Notes: a model not told the origin generated them from the letters alone. 64,000 nt of DNA from Batillaria attramentaria (GCA_018292915.2 JACVVK020000033.1:92501-156500); one strand, 5' to 3'; counted from the stretch's first letter, positions 1 to 18,624 are shown. Numbers and translations: made by a program.

Positions 1-153
1 CGCGTGAACCACGTGAGCGTGCATGTTGGGTTCCGTTGGCGACTGGGATAAATCGCCTATATCACATTGAGTGAGTTTGTGTGTGTGAAACTGCTTAGGC
101 TCGGGGCGTTTCCAGCCTTAAGCTGCTTAGACCCGGGAGTACATCCCGAGTGT

Positions 154-325
154 TACACCAGGATGGCCGAGCGTGTAGAGCATTGGGCTTTCAACGCTCG
201 GGTTGCGAGTTCGATTCCCCGCGGCCGCAGATAAATATTTATTTGTGTTGGCCTTTTTCTCGTTGCCCCGGCGTGTATAATTATCACCCACATGAGTTGG
301 AAAAGGACATTTAAATCCTACATCT

Positions 326-327
<2 letters not shown>
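154..327 (+). mobile_element. tRNA-derived SINE, plus orientation
   Basis: The tRNA-like head has an A box (tggccgagcgt) and B box (gagttcgattcc). It is followed by the family body 'tgtgttggcctttttctcg', 'ttgccccg' and 'ggaaaaggac'. The 3' end runs into a (CA)n tract. It lies in the FREP intron downstream of exon 9. Confidence 0.8.
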
Positions 328-328
<1 letters not shown>

Positions 329-361
<33 letters not shown>

Positions 362-441
362 CACTCAATTTCCAGCAGATAACCCACACGCACGCACACA
401 CCCACGCACGCACTGCACGCACGCACGCACGCACGCACGCA

Positions 442-519
<78 letters not shown>
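329..519. repeat. CA-rich compound microsatellite in FREP intron
   Basis: (CA)n at about 329-357 and (CA/CACG)n at about 388-519, separated by a 27-bp copy of the exon 9 end. On the transcript strand this is a UG-rich run starting a few bases after the exon 9 donor. Confidence 0.95.
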
Positions 520-523
<4 letters not shown>

Positions 524-526
524 CAC

Positions 527-6725
<6,199 letters not shown>

Positions 6726-7001
6726 CCTGACTGAATAAGCACATCGATGACGCCACGCCTGTGTCCCAAAATCAGTATTTGCACTTTTACAATACCAAGC
6801 ATCTGACAATGAACCTTGCAACAGCGACACAAAATGTGAGCCAGACGTTAGATATGTACACAAGCTGGACAAATACGAGGTGATTCAAATATTGTCGAGA
6901 TAAATATTGATGACTTGTTTGAATCACTTGAAAGCAGCTATAGTCCGGTTGAACAGTCTGGTCATGACCTATTTCAAGTTGTACCGGCCCGCACCTCTGT
7001 C

Positions 7002-7002
<1 letters not shown>

Positions 7003-7066
<64 letters not shown>

Positions 7067-7072
7067 ACACAG

Positions 7073-7132
<60 letters not shown>

Positions 7133-7136
7133 AGAG

Positions 7137-7227
<91 letters not shown>
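7003..7227. repeat. (CA)n(TC)n(CA)n compound microsatellite
   Basis: Two CA blocks (7003-7133 with interruptions and 7163-7227) around a TC block (7138-7162). Confidence 0.97.
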
Positions 7228-7233
<6 letters not shown>

Positions 7234-7705
7234 CAGCGAAGCAAAATATAACAGCTTCACCCCGCCCCCTTCTCACTCCTCAACATTTTGTATACGCAGT
7301 CGTCACGTGTTGTAAACAGATTGTGTCACGCGTGTGTTGCAGACTTGGCAAACGACACCTATGGAAGGTCGGTCTGTCATTAGTGCATCTGTCACTTTCA
7401 TGTCATGGGTATCAAAAGAATGTAACAAGTTGATCGCTTGCCAGGACGGAGTTCACGAATAGCCCTACATTTCACCGCTTGTCGACGCGGTGAATTTGCA
7501 CTGAGACGCTTGAGATAATATTTAAGCGCCGATCTATCATCACAGCAGAACCACGCCACATTTTGTTTGGTGCCAGTGTAGATGTATGTTTGATTTTTTT
7601 TTTTGATTTTTTTAAAGAAAAGCCTTACACTCTGCGTGTTATTGTTAGGGTGAGCGGCTGTTTTCCAGGTTAAAGAATTATGGACTGATGAACCAAAATG
7701 GTCGT

Positions 7706-7708
<3 letters not shown>

Positions 7709-7748
<40 letters not shown>
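7709..7748. repeat. (TC)n(CA)n microsatellite
   Basis: Short TC run then about 17 CA units. Confidence 0.93.
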
Positions 7749-7752
<4 letters not shown>

Positions 7753-7779
7753 TTGTCCTTGTCTGCTTGTTTGTTTTGG

Positions 7780-8030
7780 TTGGATTGTTTTGTATATTTT
7801 GGAGTTTTTGTTTTTTGTTGTTGTTGTTGTTTTTGTTGTTGGATTTTTTATTTTTTTTTTTTTTTTTGGGGGGGGGGGGCTTTTTCTTGTTGTTGTTGTT
7901 GCTGGGGGGGGGGGGGGTGTTGTTGGTTTTTGTTTTTTGTTGTTGGTTTTGTTTGTTTTTTTTTGGGGGGGGATAGTTGCTGTGTTGCTGTTTTGTTCTC
8001 TCTCTCTTCCCCCCCCCCCCCCCCCTCCGT
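7780..8030. repeat. G/T-rich low-complexity stretch
   Basis: The plus strand is almost only T and G (TTG triplets, T-runs, G-runs of 7-13) and ends in a C-run near 8011-8026. Open frames through it are compositional. Confidence 0.9.
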
Positions 8031-8205
8031 CACCGTCATTACTGGACACCATTGGCACTTTTGTCAGTTGTGTTAGAAATAGTTCAATACATCACCGTCA
8101 CAGTGGAAGGGAGACTACTCGTCAAGCCAGCGTGCATACCACCACCTCTTCCTGGCGCTGTAGCGCCAGCGTGTAACTTCGTGGTTGTTTGTCTTATTCT
8201 CTTCT

Positions 8206-8207
<2 letters not shown>

Positions 8208-8251
<44 letters not shown>

Positions 8252-8257
8252 GTGTGA
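8208..8257. repeat. (GT)n microsatellite
   Basis: About 24 GT units with one GC. Confidence 0.95.
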
Positions 8258-9214
8258 GACACAGTGTTTTCACCACACACAGTGTGTGACAGAGAGACAG
8301 ACAGACAGAGAGAGTGAGAGAGTTTCGCGCACTGTGTACATATCTTTATCAGCGGTCAAACACACGAACAAAACATTCAGAGAACGCATCGGCAACAATA
8401 CGCAAGTTTTCATTTATTTTCTCAAGATACTGCCACGAAGTCTATCACAAATATCACAGACGAGTCAAACGTTTGTTCACAGTGACAAACATTTGTAGTG
8501 AGATTTTTTTTTTTTTTTTGCGAACAGTAGTAGTAGTACAGTCACGAATGTATGGCGTGTTCTAGTGTATGCTGCAGTACATTATGTTGGAATGCATACT
8601 CTTCAGACCTACGCGTTCACTGCCAAGCATTTCCACACATTACTGCACGGCTGAAAGGAATCATAGACAAAAGAAATTTGAGCGGAATTCAGTTCAGGAC
8701 GAAGCCCGGGGAAAATTGACATGCTCTCTGGTGGATTTTTCGGGCTGTGTTCTGAACTGAAATTATTTTGCCTCTCACTGAGCGATCACTCAGAGGTTTT
8801 ACTTCAAAGGTACTACTTTAAATGACGGAAACCATGTTAACTGGTGGAGTAGAAAGAAAATGAGCAAACATTTTTTTGTCTTCAATAAGTGTTTCATTGT
8901 ATTGGTGGTTTTGTTGTTGCTGTTGTTTAAGTTGGCGGAGAATATGGCGTGGGTAGAACATGGCTGATTTATACTCCTCTACCACTGTTAGCAGATCATG
9001 GTATACAAAAATAATCTTCACAATGCGGTGCGCACGATTACGTAAAATACAACATACTCGGTTGTTTTTTTAATTTCGACCAATGCCGGCGCGTTAATAC
9101 TCGCAGATTTTCGGCCACAGCCAAGAAACTTGTGTGGTGTATTTTACCTAATCAGGGGACTGTGAAAACTCTATATCAATTGGTTTGGTGTTGGTTTGTT
9201 CATTTGTTCGTTTG

Positions 9215-9375
9215 CTTTGCGTTGAGCGTCTTTTAACCCTGCGTGACAAGTGTCGGGGCAACCAAACAAAAGCCAAGCTGAAGTTTGGCTCCGAACAGAG
9301 AATTAAACCCACGACCGAGGCACTAATAGTCCAGAGGCTCTATCATCTCGTCTGTGCAAGCTCTGCTGGGTACTC
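9215..9375 (-). mobile_element. Highly diverged SINE copy
   Basis: Keeps the order of family landmarks ('gtcttttaacc', 'tcggggcaacc', 'ttggctcc', 'aacccacgaccgaggcact', 'gtccagaggctct') with many changes. An old copy on the minus strand. Confidence 0.55.
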
Positions 9376-10470
9376 TACCAACCAGTAGGCGACAATATGA
9401 ATGGAATGTCCTAACTATGCAACAAAAAGCTAACAAATGGATAGACTGTGCAGAATCTAAAAACAAAAAACAAACAAAACAGCGACTGTAACCAAATACT
9501 GTTGCATGCAATGTAGACGCAATATTTAACAAATTCAATAAAAAAAAAAAAGTCTCATGAAAATATATTCGATCTCAATCGCTTGTAGTATTCGCCGTGA
9601 AAAAAGTTTTGAAATAAAAAAACCGGTAAAATTAAAACGGCATGCATGCAAAGGTTAGGCCCGATGTCAAGACTATCACTTTCGTCGTGAAGTATGCACT
9701 GAGCGAACCAGAGCACACTCCACCGAAAAGAAAAAAAACATACTATCCCCCCCCCCTCCCCGCTTTTACATAGAGGCGTAGTGAGAAAAACTACAAAGTC
9801 GAGATTTAAAAAAACAAAAACAAAAAAACTCAAGGAAGTGCTTGAAACTTCGGACACCACAGTTCTGTGTAGTGTCATCATCAATCCCGTCCAGGCGACC
9901 CCCTGTGTAGGCCAGCATCCTGTCTGAGGTGGTCACGGATTTCTAATGATATCTTGGGTAACCTTCTGTCTGAAGTCACGTGATACTACCGGTCTCTCGG
10001 GTGGCCAACTGGACAACGTTCGACTGTAGTATCAACAAATACTGGCAATACTGAAATACTGGACGGAAACATGTAGGCAGATGAAAAAGGAAGCAAGTAC
10101 CGATGTGAAATTGACACAAGTCGACGCCGTTTTCGCCTGCACTCGCTCTCGTACAACATGAAATACTGTCGCTGGCGTACGTATCAGTTTTGTGTCCAGT
10201 CTTTGTGCGGCACAGTATAATCTAGAAAACCAGACCCTACTGGTTGTAGAAAACAGAGAGCTAAAACACTCCCCTTAATTATGTGCCATCAGTATAGGTT
10301 AAAAAAAAAATACGGTGACCGTGCATGTAATATGTAATGATGAAAGTGCATTTGTCACTGAAAGGTTACACATTGAAATATATGCCGGTAGTATTGTAGC
10401 AGTAGACTGCAGACATGAAGATCCTTTCGTTGGCAATGACTGACTGAAAATCAGCTGCATCAACAGAGCA

Positions 10471-10482
10471 AACACACACGCG

Positions 10483-10551
<69 letters not shown>
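10471..10551. repeat. (CA)n microsatellite
   Basis: About 38 units with CACG interruptions at the left end. Confidence 0.96.
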
Positions 10552-10552
<1 letters not shown>

Positions 10553-10800
10553 ACAGAGGCTTGGCAGGCTGTGGAGATCGATACAGCTGTCAGGAACTCA
10601 AGATGCACCACGCCATTCTCCGTGCGCACAACACAGCTTTCTCGCACTGCAGAACACATTGTTTGCCCAGCGGTAGTGGCACACAAGCATCTGCACTGAG
10701 AGTGGTCATACTTCGCTGCATAAAAAAGCGTGCCCTCTTGGCCTGTATTCTACTTACTCACGTTACCTGCGACGAAGCAAGTATTCAGAGGCAGATGGAC

Positions 10801-10844
10801 ACACACACGCAAGCACGCACAAAGACACACACGCACGCACGCGC

Positions 10845-10914
<70 letters not shown>
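10801..10914. repeat. (CA)n microsatellite with CACG/CAAG interruptions
   Basis: Interrupted left half, then about 32 pure CA units. Confidence 0.96.
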
Positions 10915-10915
<1 letters not shown>

Positions 10916-12045
10916 ACCCTTCCACTCTACTCCCCACTTCATCGTGTACTCCAAGGGCACGACGACATGGCCCGAGTGAACCAAACCAAACCAATCTGGA
11001 ACAGTCTCAAACGCGACACAGGGAGGTCATTGATAGATGGGGTGGAGCGCGTATGGACTTTTCCAAGCGCAGAGATACCATTTTGAACTGAACTGAATGG
11101 AACTGAACTGTACTGTACTGAACTGGAGTTTGTGTGCCTGTACTCGAGCAAAACTAGACTAGAAACAGAACAGACCAATGCGAGGCCTAAGTCGTTTCTC
11201 CTTGTAGGGGAGAAATATCCACTGGGCCATCCGGACTAACTGGAAAAAAATGTCTTCAGGCAGTATGTTTACTATGAACAAGCTAACCAAAACATCAACA
11301 CTTAACAAATCGACGAACAAGAAAAAGTTCAACAACAAGGCCGAATAAAAAAAGAAAAGAAATATGATTATTTCATGGGGATCATGTTTGGTGAAGAACA
11401 TTACATTAATGAGCGCAGATATGCTGCCAGGCCTGAAGAATTCCGTTTCTCTTCGTTTCGAGGTGAGCGTGTGTCGACAGACCAACACAAGAATGGGCAA
11501 TGAAAGACAGTCCTGCTCGGCAAACAAAGCTCACAGCTATTCCGCGTTAAACACAGTCTGCCTGCGAACCCCATGTTTTTTTCCCGTGTAGACCTACACA
11601 TCAGACACTTGTTTCTACTTCGTTCAAAACACAAAGTGCTCGGTTTCACAATGTATAAGCAAGCATTCGCATTTTCTTCTTATAGAGCGTTTCTCGTGGC
11701 TGCAAAGCTCACACAGCATCACAGAATTACAAGTTCGTTCGCACATTCCAGTACACATCAGTTTCTCCGCCATCTGCCACCAGAAACGTTCGCACTCTAA
11801 CGCACTCTTCAGCACGCATTTAGTCTCATTCAGCAGAAGCCAATACTTTTGCCACAGTATCTCTCCAACGTCTCTGGCTAGCAAAGGACGAACCGTTTGA
11901 GTGAGGCACGCTTCTTTTCTTTTTTTTTGTCGCAGCGTCTATCATCAAAGTGGCGGGTCTGCGAGAAGTGAAAACGAGATTGCTTCGAGTTCATTATATA
12001 ATTATCATATATAAATATATCTATACAAATTACAAAGCGCCTACA

Positions 12046-12194
12046 TCAAGAGTCCCGGTCCTGTTTGGGTTTCTTTTTCACTTTTTTCGTCCTCTCCCAT
12101 CTCACTGTTTCCGCCTCCAGGGCCGCTAACTCCATCAGCCGTTGCTGAAACGTAGGTGGCGCTCCGACCAATGGGTCACTGTACTTGGGTTCCA
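12046..12194 (-). CDS. Large gene, last coding exon (C-terminus)
   Basis: Acceptor atatcacgtttcag, entry phase 1, TGA at 12,046-12,048. It encodes 48 residues beginning EPKYSDPLVGAPPTFQQRL, then a Glu/Ala/Leu helix with MELAALEAETVRWER, and a basic tail KKVKKKPKQDRDS. The helix plus lysine-rich tail could bind nucleic acid, microtubules or a partner, or act as a nuclear signal. I do not recognise the family. Codon structure, strong acceptor and phase agreement with the exon at 13,680 make it a convincing exon. Confidence 0.85.
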
Positions 12195-12806
12195 CTGAAA
12201 CGTGATATGAAATTGGGTAAGTACTAAATTCATAGCAACTGAATACCACGTTACGCGCTTTATAAATATTCAAGTATGATTATGAATATGGTTAGGATTA
12301 TGATTAGCGCGCAGGCAACACGTACTATAATACGACTACACTTTTGAAAAAAGACTGATAAAGGCACAAAAAGCAATGTCCCGCGGTTCATAATACGAGT
12401 TAGGGTTAGAATCAGTTTGACTGTCTCGAAAATTTGCATTCGTCTTTTCCGAAAGCGCAGCCTCGTTTTGGCTATCTTAAGTGTGCGTGTTGTCACTTTC
12501 ACCCTGTCACTTTCAAAACGGGATATGATCCAACGTTCATAGATTCAGTGTACCGGTTTCGAACATGTGACTAAAATTTTTAAAATGTGTCAAAAGTGAC
12601 CGTCTTAGCATCACCACGTCCTTGTTACATGTATCATGGATACAGTTTGATTGTTAATTAGTTGCTTGTTGACAACAGACATGTGAACTACTCGGACGAT
12701 TGATCAATTGTTGAGTTATTCCCCTTCCTATAGACGCTTCTGACCACAAACTGCCAACTCAGTAACAACTTGCGCTGTTTGAAAATGAAACACACACACG
12801 CACGCA

Positions 12807-12857
<51 letters not shown>

Positions 12858-13407
12858 ACACACACATCTCCCAGATTGTCTGAAGACCCGAAGGATATCT
12901 TAGGGACCAAGGCTCTGAATTCTGCCACTCCCTTCCGTTTGAGTTCTCTGTCTGAGATGAAACTTACTAGTTACGGCAATTTCACAAGGTAGTGCCTTCG
13001 TACTGCTTGGGTGTCACAAGGTGTGCCACCTCCAGGTAAGGCCGAACGCCGTGCCGACGAGATCGCCTACACCGAAAAAGCTGGCCACTCAGGCCACTAC
13101 ACAAGGGGGTCAAAATCACATTTCCATCGCACCATGGAACTGTGAGGGACAAGCTGTGGTGGCGGTATTACCTCATCTCAATTTCTTAAAATCTCCCCAA
13201 CCCCAGCAATCCTAAACACCCACCTACCCACACCCACCCCAGCCCCTCTTTCTTGTCATTTGTTTTTCGCTTGTGCTGGGATCTGCAGATCTGCAATGCG
13301 ATCACATCCGCATGCATGGAAGGTAGCCTCCCTTGCTGCGCCCAAAGTCTCGATTTCGGTACCTTGAATCTTACTACTTTCAGAATCTGACGACAAACGG
13401 TGTCTAC
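12195..13407. other. Large-gene intron, 12.2-13.4 kb
   Basis: Mostly unique, AT-rich near 12.25-12.7 kb. Holds a (CACG)n(CA)n tract at about 12,790-12,866. No exon seen. Confidence 0.7.
12790..12866. repeat. (CACG)n(CA)n microsatellite
   Basis: Seven CACG-type units followed by about 20 CA units with one TA break. Confidence 0.95.
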
Positions 13408-13680
13408 CTTCTTTAGTGGTCCTGACGAAGTTGCCCATGCCGGTGGGCTGGGTGGAGGTGGCTGTGGCGGAGGGGTTCAGCAGCTGGCGCGTGGAGGTGG
13501 TGGTGGACAGGTTGATGGGGCGGCGACCGGGCAGCGTGGCTGACGCGAACTGACCCCCGCCACTGGCGCTGTTGGTTGCTGACGTGGACTTGCTGGACGA
13601 CGTGGCAGTGCTGGAGCCGCGAGCCTGTAGCTGGCTGGGACTCCATAGAGTCCCCATAGCCACTAGGTCTTCATCCCGAC
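13408..13680 (-). CDS. Large gene, Ser/Thr-rich exon
   Basis: The exon has 273 nt, acceptor tttactcggacag and donor GAAG|GTAGAC, with phase 1 at both ends. It encodes RDEDLVAMGTLWSPSQLQAR, a Ser/Thr/Ala-rich stretch, GRRPINLSTTTSTRQLL and MGNFVRTTKE. Low complexity suggests a disordered, phosphorylatable linker. Two other frames are partly open, but only this one joins 14,438 and 12,194 without a stop. The first ~65 bp of the exon are present again, diverged, at about 13,730, 13,870 and 14,150. Confidence 0.82.
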
Positions 13681-13683
13681 CTG

Positions 13684-14190
13684 TCCGAGTAAAATGATTC
13701 GGTTACAGCCAATGATCTAGTGCTCCAGCCGCGAGCCTGTAGCTGGCTGGGACTCCACCGGGTTCCCATAGCCACTAGGTCTTCATCCCGACCTGTCACA
13801 GTGACGTAGTGATTTTGTGCTGATACGGTGAGTAATGATACAGTGTTATAGCCAAGTAGTGATGGCGTTCTAACCGCGAGGCTGTGACTGACTGGGACTC
13901 CACGGGGTCCCCATAGCCCCTACGTCTTCATTCCGACATGTCACATGGTGGGGTGGGTGGGTGGGTGTTTGGGAGTTTAACGTCCTTTTCCATCATGTAA
14001 GGGTGATATCAAAGACGGGGCAACGACAAAAATGCCAGTACAAATATTTGGCCCCAGCCGGGATTCGAACTCACGACCCGAGCACTGAGAGTCCAACGCT
14101 CGACCTGTCACAGTGCCGTGATGGAGCTTATAGAGGCCTAATGTTCCAGTCGCCAGTCTGTAGCTGATTGGGACTCCAAAACGTTCCTAT
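13684..14190 (-). repeat. Tandem copies of the 3' splice site and exon start
   Basis: The sequence around 'gagcctgtagctggctggga' plus 'ctcca' in the exon (13,618-13,644) recurs at about 13,732 (nearly identical), 13,878 (diverged) and 14,152 (more diverged). Each includes the block that reads, on the minus strand, gtcgggatgaagac then ctatggg. The 13,732 copy is preceded on the minus strand by tgtgacag, a usable acceptor. The basic period is about 113-145 bp; the larger last gap is explained by a SINE. Periods are not multiples of three, so using an upstream acceptor would shift the frame. Confidence 0.9.
13935..14112 (-). mobile_element. tRNA-derived SINE inserted in the exon-start array
   Basis: Full-length minus copy, body 13,946-14,101. 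It is flanked by gacatgtcaca (13,935-13,945) and gacctgtcaca (14,102-14,112), a near-perfect 11-bp target-site duplication within an array unit. The insertion is therefore younger than the array. Confidence 0.85.
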
Positions 14191-14437
14191 CGTTCTACTG
14201 ATATATTTGTCCCCTTTTGTAACTTTACTCCGAACTGTTCTCCAAAAGATTTACCGCGCAACCATTATCAGCTGCCCACATCCGTCAATCTCCCTCTCTC
14301 GTAATGTTTTAAAAAAAGAACACAAAACTCACTTATTCCACTCAGCCCCTCACGCCCCCCCCCCCCACCCCCCCTCTAGCTATGTAAAGGCAATGTATTA
14401 TTATTCTCTTTCTCATTCTTGTTGTTATTACTATTAC

Positions 14438-14584
14438 CTGAGGTTGGCGCATTGTTTCTCTGGTTGAGGTATTGGTCTGCTCGCAGCAGATTGTTCTTGA
14501 TACCGTTGGCACGTAGCGGGTTCTGTTTGGGAGGCAAGGAGTTCGCTATGGGCCGTAACTCCTCCCGGTCACGGTCGAATGCGA
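14438..14584 (-). CDS. Large gene exon, Asn/Leu/Arg-rich
   Basis: The exon has 147 nt, acceptor cctgtgttccag and donor TCAG|GTAATA, with phase 1 at both ends. It encodes AFDRDREELRPIANSLPPKQ, then NPLRANGIKNNLLRADQYL and NQRNNAPTS. Strong splice sites and a single open frame support it. A charged start followed by an N/Q/L helix-like stretch; no family recognised. Confidence 0.88.
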
Positions 14585-15215
14585 CTGGAACACAGGACCA
14601 AGCATGCACATTAAAACAAAACGAAGAACGAATGTGGACTAGTCTGAAAGCACGAGAAACAAATCAAACTGTCCTGAATGATTTCAAAGTGTAAAATTCA
14701 CTCTGGGCGAGAAAACCTGCCTGCCTGCAATTAATGGAGTGAAACGGTCATTGTCGGGCGGTTTGGCAAAAGCTGGTTTGCGACGTATCCGGTCACCCAA
14801 ACTGGTACGCGAAGTACTGGTCAGCGACCCCGTAGGCACATTTCAGGGTCTCGCATGACAGTACTGACCATCGCATCGTTACAGGTATTGTGAAATAATG
14901 GCGTTGCATGAGCTAGAATAGTTTTGGCGACAGGGTGCGTTACACACAGGCTAGTGGACCTAGGTAGCCTCGTGCCTGCCTAGCCGAGGACCGAGTCAAG
15001 CGAGATAAGCGAGGCGAGTAAGGCACAGACAACGCCTGTCAGCGTAGTAACTCGAGTGACTCCCCTGTAGGCAACGCAGGTCAGGTTTTGCCAAACCGTC
15101 CAGACTTACTAGATCAACTAGAGTTGGTAAGAGTGCAAGAGCATCAGAACCACCACCCAGCCATCCATTCACCCCTTCCACCACACCCACCCCCCTCATC
15201 CCCCAGTTCACTGAC

Positions 15216-15430
15216 CTTTGTCGAAGTTGGGGACCTTTCTACTGGTGCTGTTCCTGCTGGTGGGTCGCCTGTTGCCCACCTCCAGTTCCTTCAGCTTCTG
15301 TTTGTCCCCGCCCCACGTGCCCAGCTCGCCCGCCAGCACGTCATCACTGCCCACCTGGTGCCGTGACGTCACATCGTTCCCGTACAGCAGCTCACTGCTG
15401 GAGAAGGGCACCGTCGGCGTGCTCGAAGAA
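15216..15430 (-). CDS. Large gene exon with Ser-rich start and basic end
   Basis: The exon has 215 nt. The acceptor follows a long pyrimidine tract (ccctcttcttcatcttccag); donor AAAG|GTCAGT; entry phase 2, exit phase 1. It encodes SSSTPTVPFSSSELLYGNDV, then HQVGSDDVLAGELGTWGGDK, KLKELEVGNRRPTSRNS and KVPNFDK. Joined to the next exon it reads KVPNFDKV-AFDRDREE without a break. Probably disordered with a short acidic/Gly segment. No known domain. Confidence 0.9.
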
Positions 15431-15795
15431 CTGGAAGATGAAGAAGAGGGAAAAATTAACCATGGTGTTGAAAGTCGAGCTGCTCATGAACATCGCCGGT
15501 CGTGGCTCTGGATGAAGAAAAACGGTGCATTCAAAGTCAGAAGTACCGATAAAAATCAATTACGTTACTGTCAGCCAGCTTTGCTTGGAAACGCGAGGAG
15601 AGGTGACCGGACCTTATAAAGTGAACAACAGATGTTCACAAATGATTTACAGAAGTGATAGCAACCGACACTGATCTCAAAGCGCTACCAATGGAAGACT
15701 GGGCGAGTGGCAAAAGCTCATGCAGCGTATTAAAAACATTCAAACCACATGTGATGACACAAGCACTAACTGGTAACATGACCAACATGACGCAC

Positions 15796-15799
<4 letters not shown>

Positions 15800-15852
<53 letters not shown>
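15800..15852. repeat. (CA)n microsatellite
   Basis: About 26 uninterrupted CA units. Confidence 0.96.
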
Positions 15853-15855
<3 letters not shown>

Positions 15856-16370
15856 AAAAATACCATTACATCCTTCAGATCAGATCAGCAGAGCGTTTTC
15901 TTCATTCGTAAAAAATCTATACTAGTGCATTATGGATCACTACAGATGCCTTTTGTACCCAAACCCTACGACCACCAGAAATCACATGCTTACATACGCG
16001 TAACAGCAATCCGTCAGCCCCTTAATTCAGCCCCTCAGCAGAAGCCGCCATTTGTCGGACACGTCAACCGAACATCTGTACCGTTCACACCTTGGCAAAT
16101 ATCAAGCACCTAGTGCTAACTTTGTTCAGCAAAGAAGGAACACACCGGCACACGACACGCGCCCGGTCAATTAGCCAATACAGCGCCAGGACTAGACTCT
16201 TGTCAGTACGGTTAATGGCAAATGGCCCCTACTTTTCTCCACCTGCTCAGGTAAACAGATACGTCGGTGATAATCCATGAGTGTGTTTGCGGTTCAGTAT
16301 ATTCTTGGCACCAGCGCCCCGTTGCCTCGGTTACGGTCGGCCATCTCACGCCATTCAGGCGATAAACCGT

Positions 16371-16700
16371 TATAGGGGTCAGGCTGTGTCAAGAAGAAAG
16401 GGCTGCCAACAACTTAACACCCCCACCCCCCCCCACCCCCCCCACCCCACCCCCCCCAAAAAAAAATCCGATGACCTCCATGATTACAGAGGGTGCAAAC
16501 TGCGTGTACACCATTACAGGGTCAGGCTATATCAGAGCAAAGGACTGCCAACAACTTCAAACAAAACAAACCAAAAACAGAATTCCGATGACCCCATGAC
16601 TACCGAGGGTGCAAACTGCATGTACACCATTACGGGGTCAGGCTATATCAAAGGACCGCCAACAACTTCAAACAAAAGAAGGAAAAAAAAACAAAAAACA
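16371..16700. repeat. Three-copy minisatellite, ~117-bp unit
   Basis: The unit includes 'gggtcaggctatatca', 'ctgccaacaacttcaaac', 'ccgatgacccc', 'gagggtgcaaactg' and 'tgtacaccattac'. Copies start near 16,374, 16,516 and 16,634; the first contains an expanded C/A run. Confidence 0.88.
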
Positions 16701-18049
16701 CCCGACTGCCTCTGATTATAGAGCTGCCAAATGCGTGTGGACGACGCTCGCATAGTACATGAGGGCACGGGTTTGAAACGCGTGTACTTTGGGTTGACTT
16801 GCAACTGAAAATGAACTCGTGTAAAACTCAGCGAGTATTCGTCGATTCACCGCTTTCTTGACAAAACAGCCTATTGAATACGTGACAGCAGCTATGGCAA
16901 AACAGATCCACTACAAGGCAGGTAGGAAAGGGGGGGGGGGCGAATTCTGAGCTCAATGTCAGTGTGTCAGAACCAAACTATTAGCTGCAAGTACTCAGTA
17001 GGTTCAAACGACAGTTTTCGAATATGTATGACTGTAAACCAGCCCACGAATCTGTGTGCGTCCGCCCCGGGAATTTAATTATTCACTCGGTAGAATACAT
17101 TAAAGACCTGCTCCAGTAGAATACAATGCTAGCAGACTAAAATCGATGCCATCGTTCGCTGTGCATGCGTGCTGATACAATTGTGTTTCTGGCCCACGAA
17201 ATGAGGACAGTATGTCGGGTTCGGGCTATACTTCGAACAACAACAGATGATGGTTGCTGCAGCGGAGAATACACGATGACAGCCACTGGGACTGAACAAT
17301 GCAGCACGCCGTACACTCCACGCAGAACACGTTGCCACATGTTTTTTGGGGGAAAGTACAACAGACAATGAACACAAAGCCTGCGTATCATGGAAAGCTC
17401 TTCAAGTCGCCGACTGAACCCAGCCTTCAGGAGTGAGTATCACCGAGAGACGAAATTCTGATCCTAGGACACAGCCGCACAATACTGGTATTACACCCAA
17501 CAGATACAAACGGTACAATCAGCACTAATAACAAGTTTTCGGCACGAATATGTACTAATTATCAATACTGAATTAGAAAGTAACTAAAGCTCAAAGCTGA
17601 TTCGTGGCCGTTCCACGAACTTCTCTCTATTCCAAAGTTTACTGTCGATCAGCCAGTCACTCAGTGAACTCTCTTTTTCTCCAAGTCACAGCAGAGAAGA
17701 GAACACAGGAGGGTCACGACCTTTTGTGGAGATGATAATAATAATAATAATGATGATCATAATAATAATAAATCTTAGGCATTAAGCACAACATCCTCAC
17801 ACAAGTCAGCGCTGGCAAAGCGCTTATCACTAGTAATTAACAAATACCTGTACTTCAGAGCTGCTGATCTGTACCACTGTGACACTGGTGAGAGAAACGT
17901 GACTATCCTTACATAACAATGCGAACGGAAAACAAGACGGTACGCATGTACACTACCTCCAAACACTGACTCAGACGAGCACAGACTAGCACCAAGCTAC
18001 GCACGCATACGGTCAAGGCAGCTAGCCACAGACTGAATGACTGACTTAC

Positions 18050-18208
18050 TCGACAGAACGGCGTCCCTTCACGAACGGTCTGAACGCGGGGCTGGAACTG
18101 ATCCAAGGCGCCTCCGGGTAGATGAAACTTATCTTCTTCATGGACGTCTCCGTTTCAACGCAACACTCGATCAGTGATCCGAGACACATGTCAACCATAT
18201 CTACCGTC
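18050..18208 (-). CDS. Large gene exon (IYPEAPW block)
   Basis: Donor TCGA|GTAAGT is strong, and the frame ETETSMKKISFIYPEAPW then ISSSPAFRPFVKGRRSV is clearly coding. The 5' edge is uncertain. A start at 18,208 after gtgag keeps the frame from the 19,285 donor, whereas the prettier acceptor ggacggtag (start 18,200) would give a stop. Exit phase 2 matches the exon at 15,430. No family recognised; the aromatic/proline block looks like a short conserved motif rather than a domain. Confidence 0.75.
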
Positions 18209-18624
18209 CTCACGAGGCGGACAAGACAGGCGAAAGACCCGGTACATGCAGACAGTAGTGTTGTACACTAGTGCCAGGTTTAGAGGCCCGAGCTGAGCGA
18301 GTAAGCAAGCAAACAAATCACGGTATTCAGGGACACAACCCGGGTGTGTCCGCTCTGTACAAAAGGCCCGTGCTCTCAGCGTAGGTACCGACGTGGTTAA
18401 CATAACACTGCGGGACCCTCATTCTGTCTGAGCTTTCTGTCTGTCCCGGGTGTTTTGCTCACCCTCTAAAAAGCCGCTAGACCCTATACACACAACCTGC
18501 GCACACTTGACTTCCCATTCATTGTCAGCTCAACCCATTTGCCGGGGTCGCGACGGGAGATAACTTGCACTCGCTGTCCCAGATAATGTAGTGTATTGAT
18601 TTTTCTGTTTAACCTGTGGAAGCG

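Larger units (their letters stand above)
6726..12045. other. Intergenic region between the FREP 5' end and the 3' end of the large gene
   Basis: No exon could be supported. It holds compound microsatellites at 7003-7227, 7709-7748, 8208-8257, 10471-10551 and 10801-10914, a G/T-rich patch at 7780-8000 with G11-13 runs, a degenerate SINE at 9215-9375, and a GAACT-type repeat at about 11083-11127. FREP promoter elements should lie at its left edge and 3' processing signals of the large gene at its right edge. I see no canonical AATAAA close to 12,046 on the minus strand. Confidence 0.6.
15431..18049. other. Large-gene intron, 15.4-18.0 kb
   Basis: Contains a (CA)n tract (15,800-15,852), a three-copy ~117-bp minisatellite (16,371-16,700), C- and G-runs, and an AAT/ATG-rich patch at 17,735-17,772. 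No exon seen. Confidence 0.65.
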
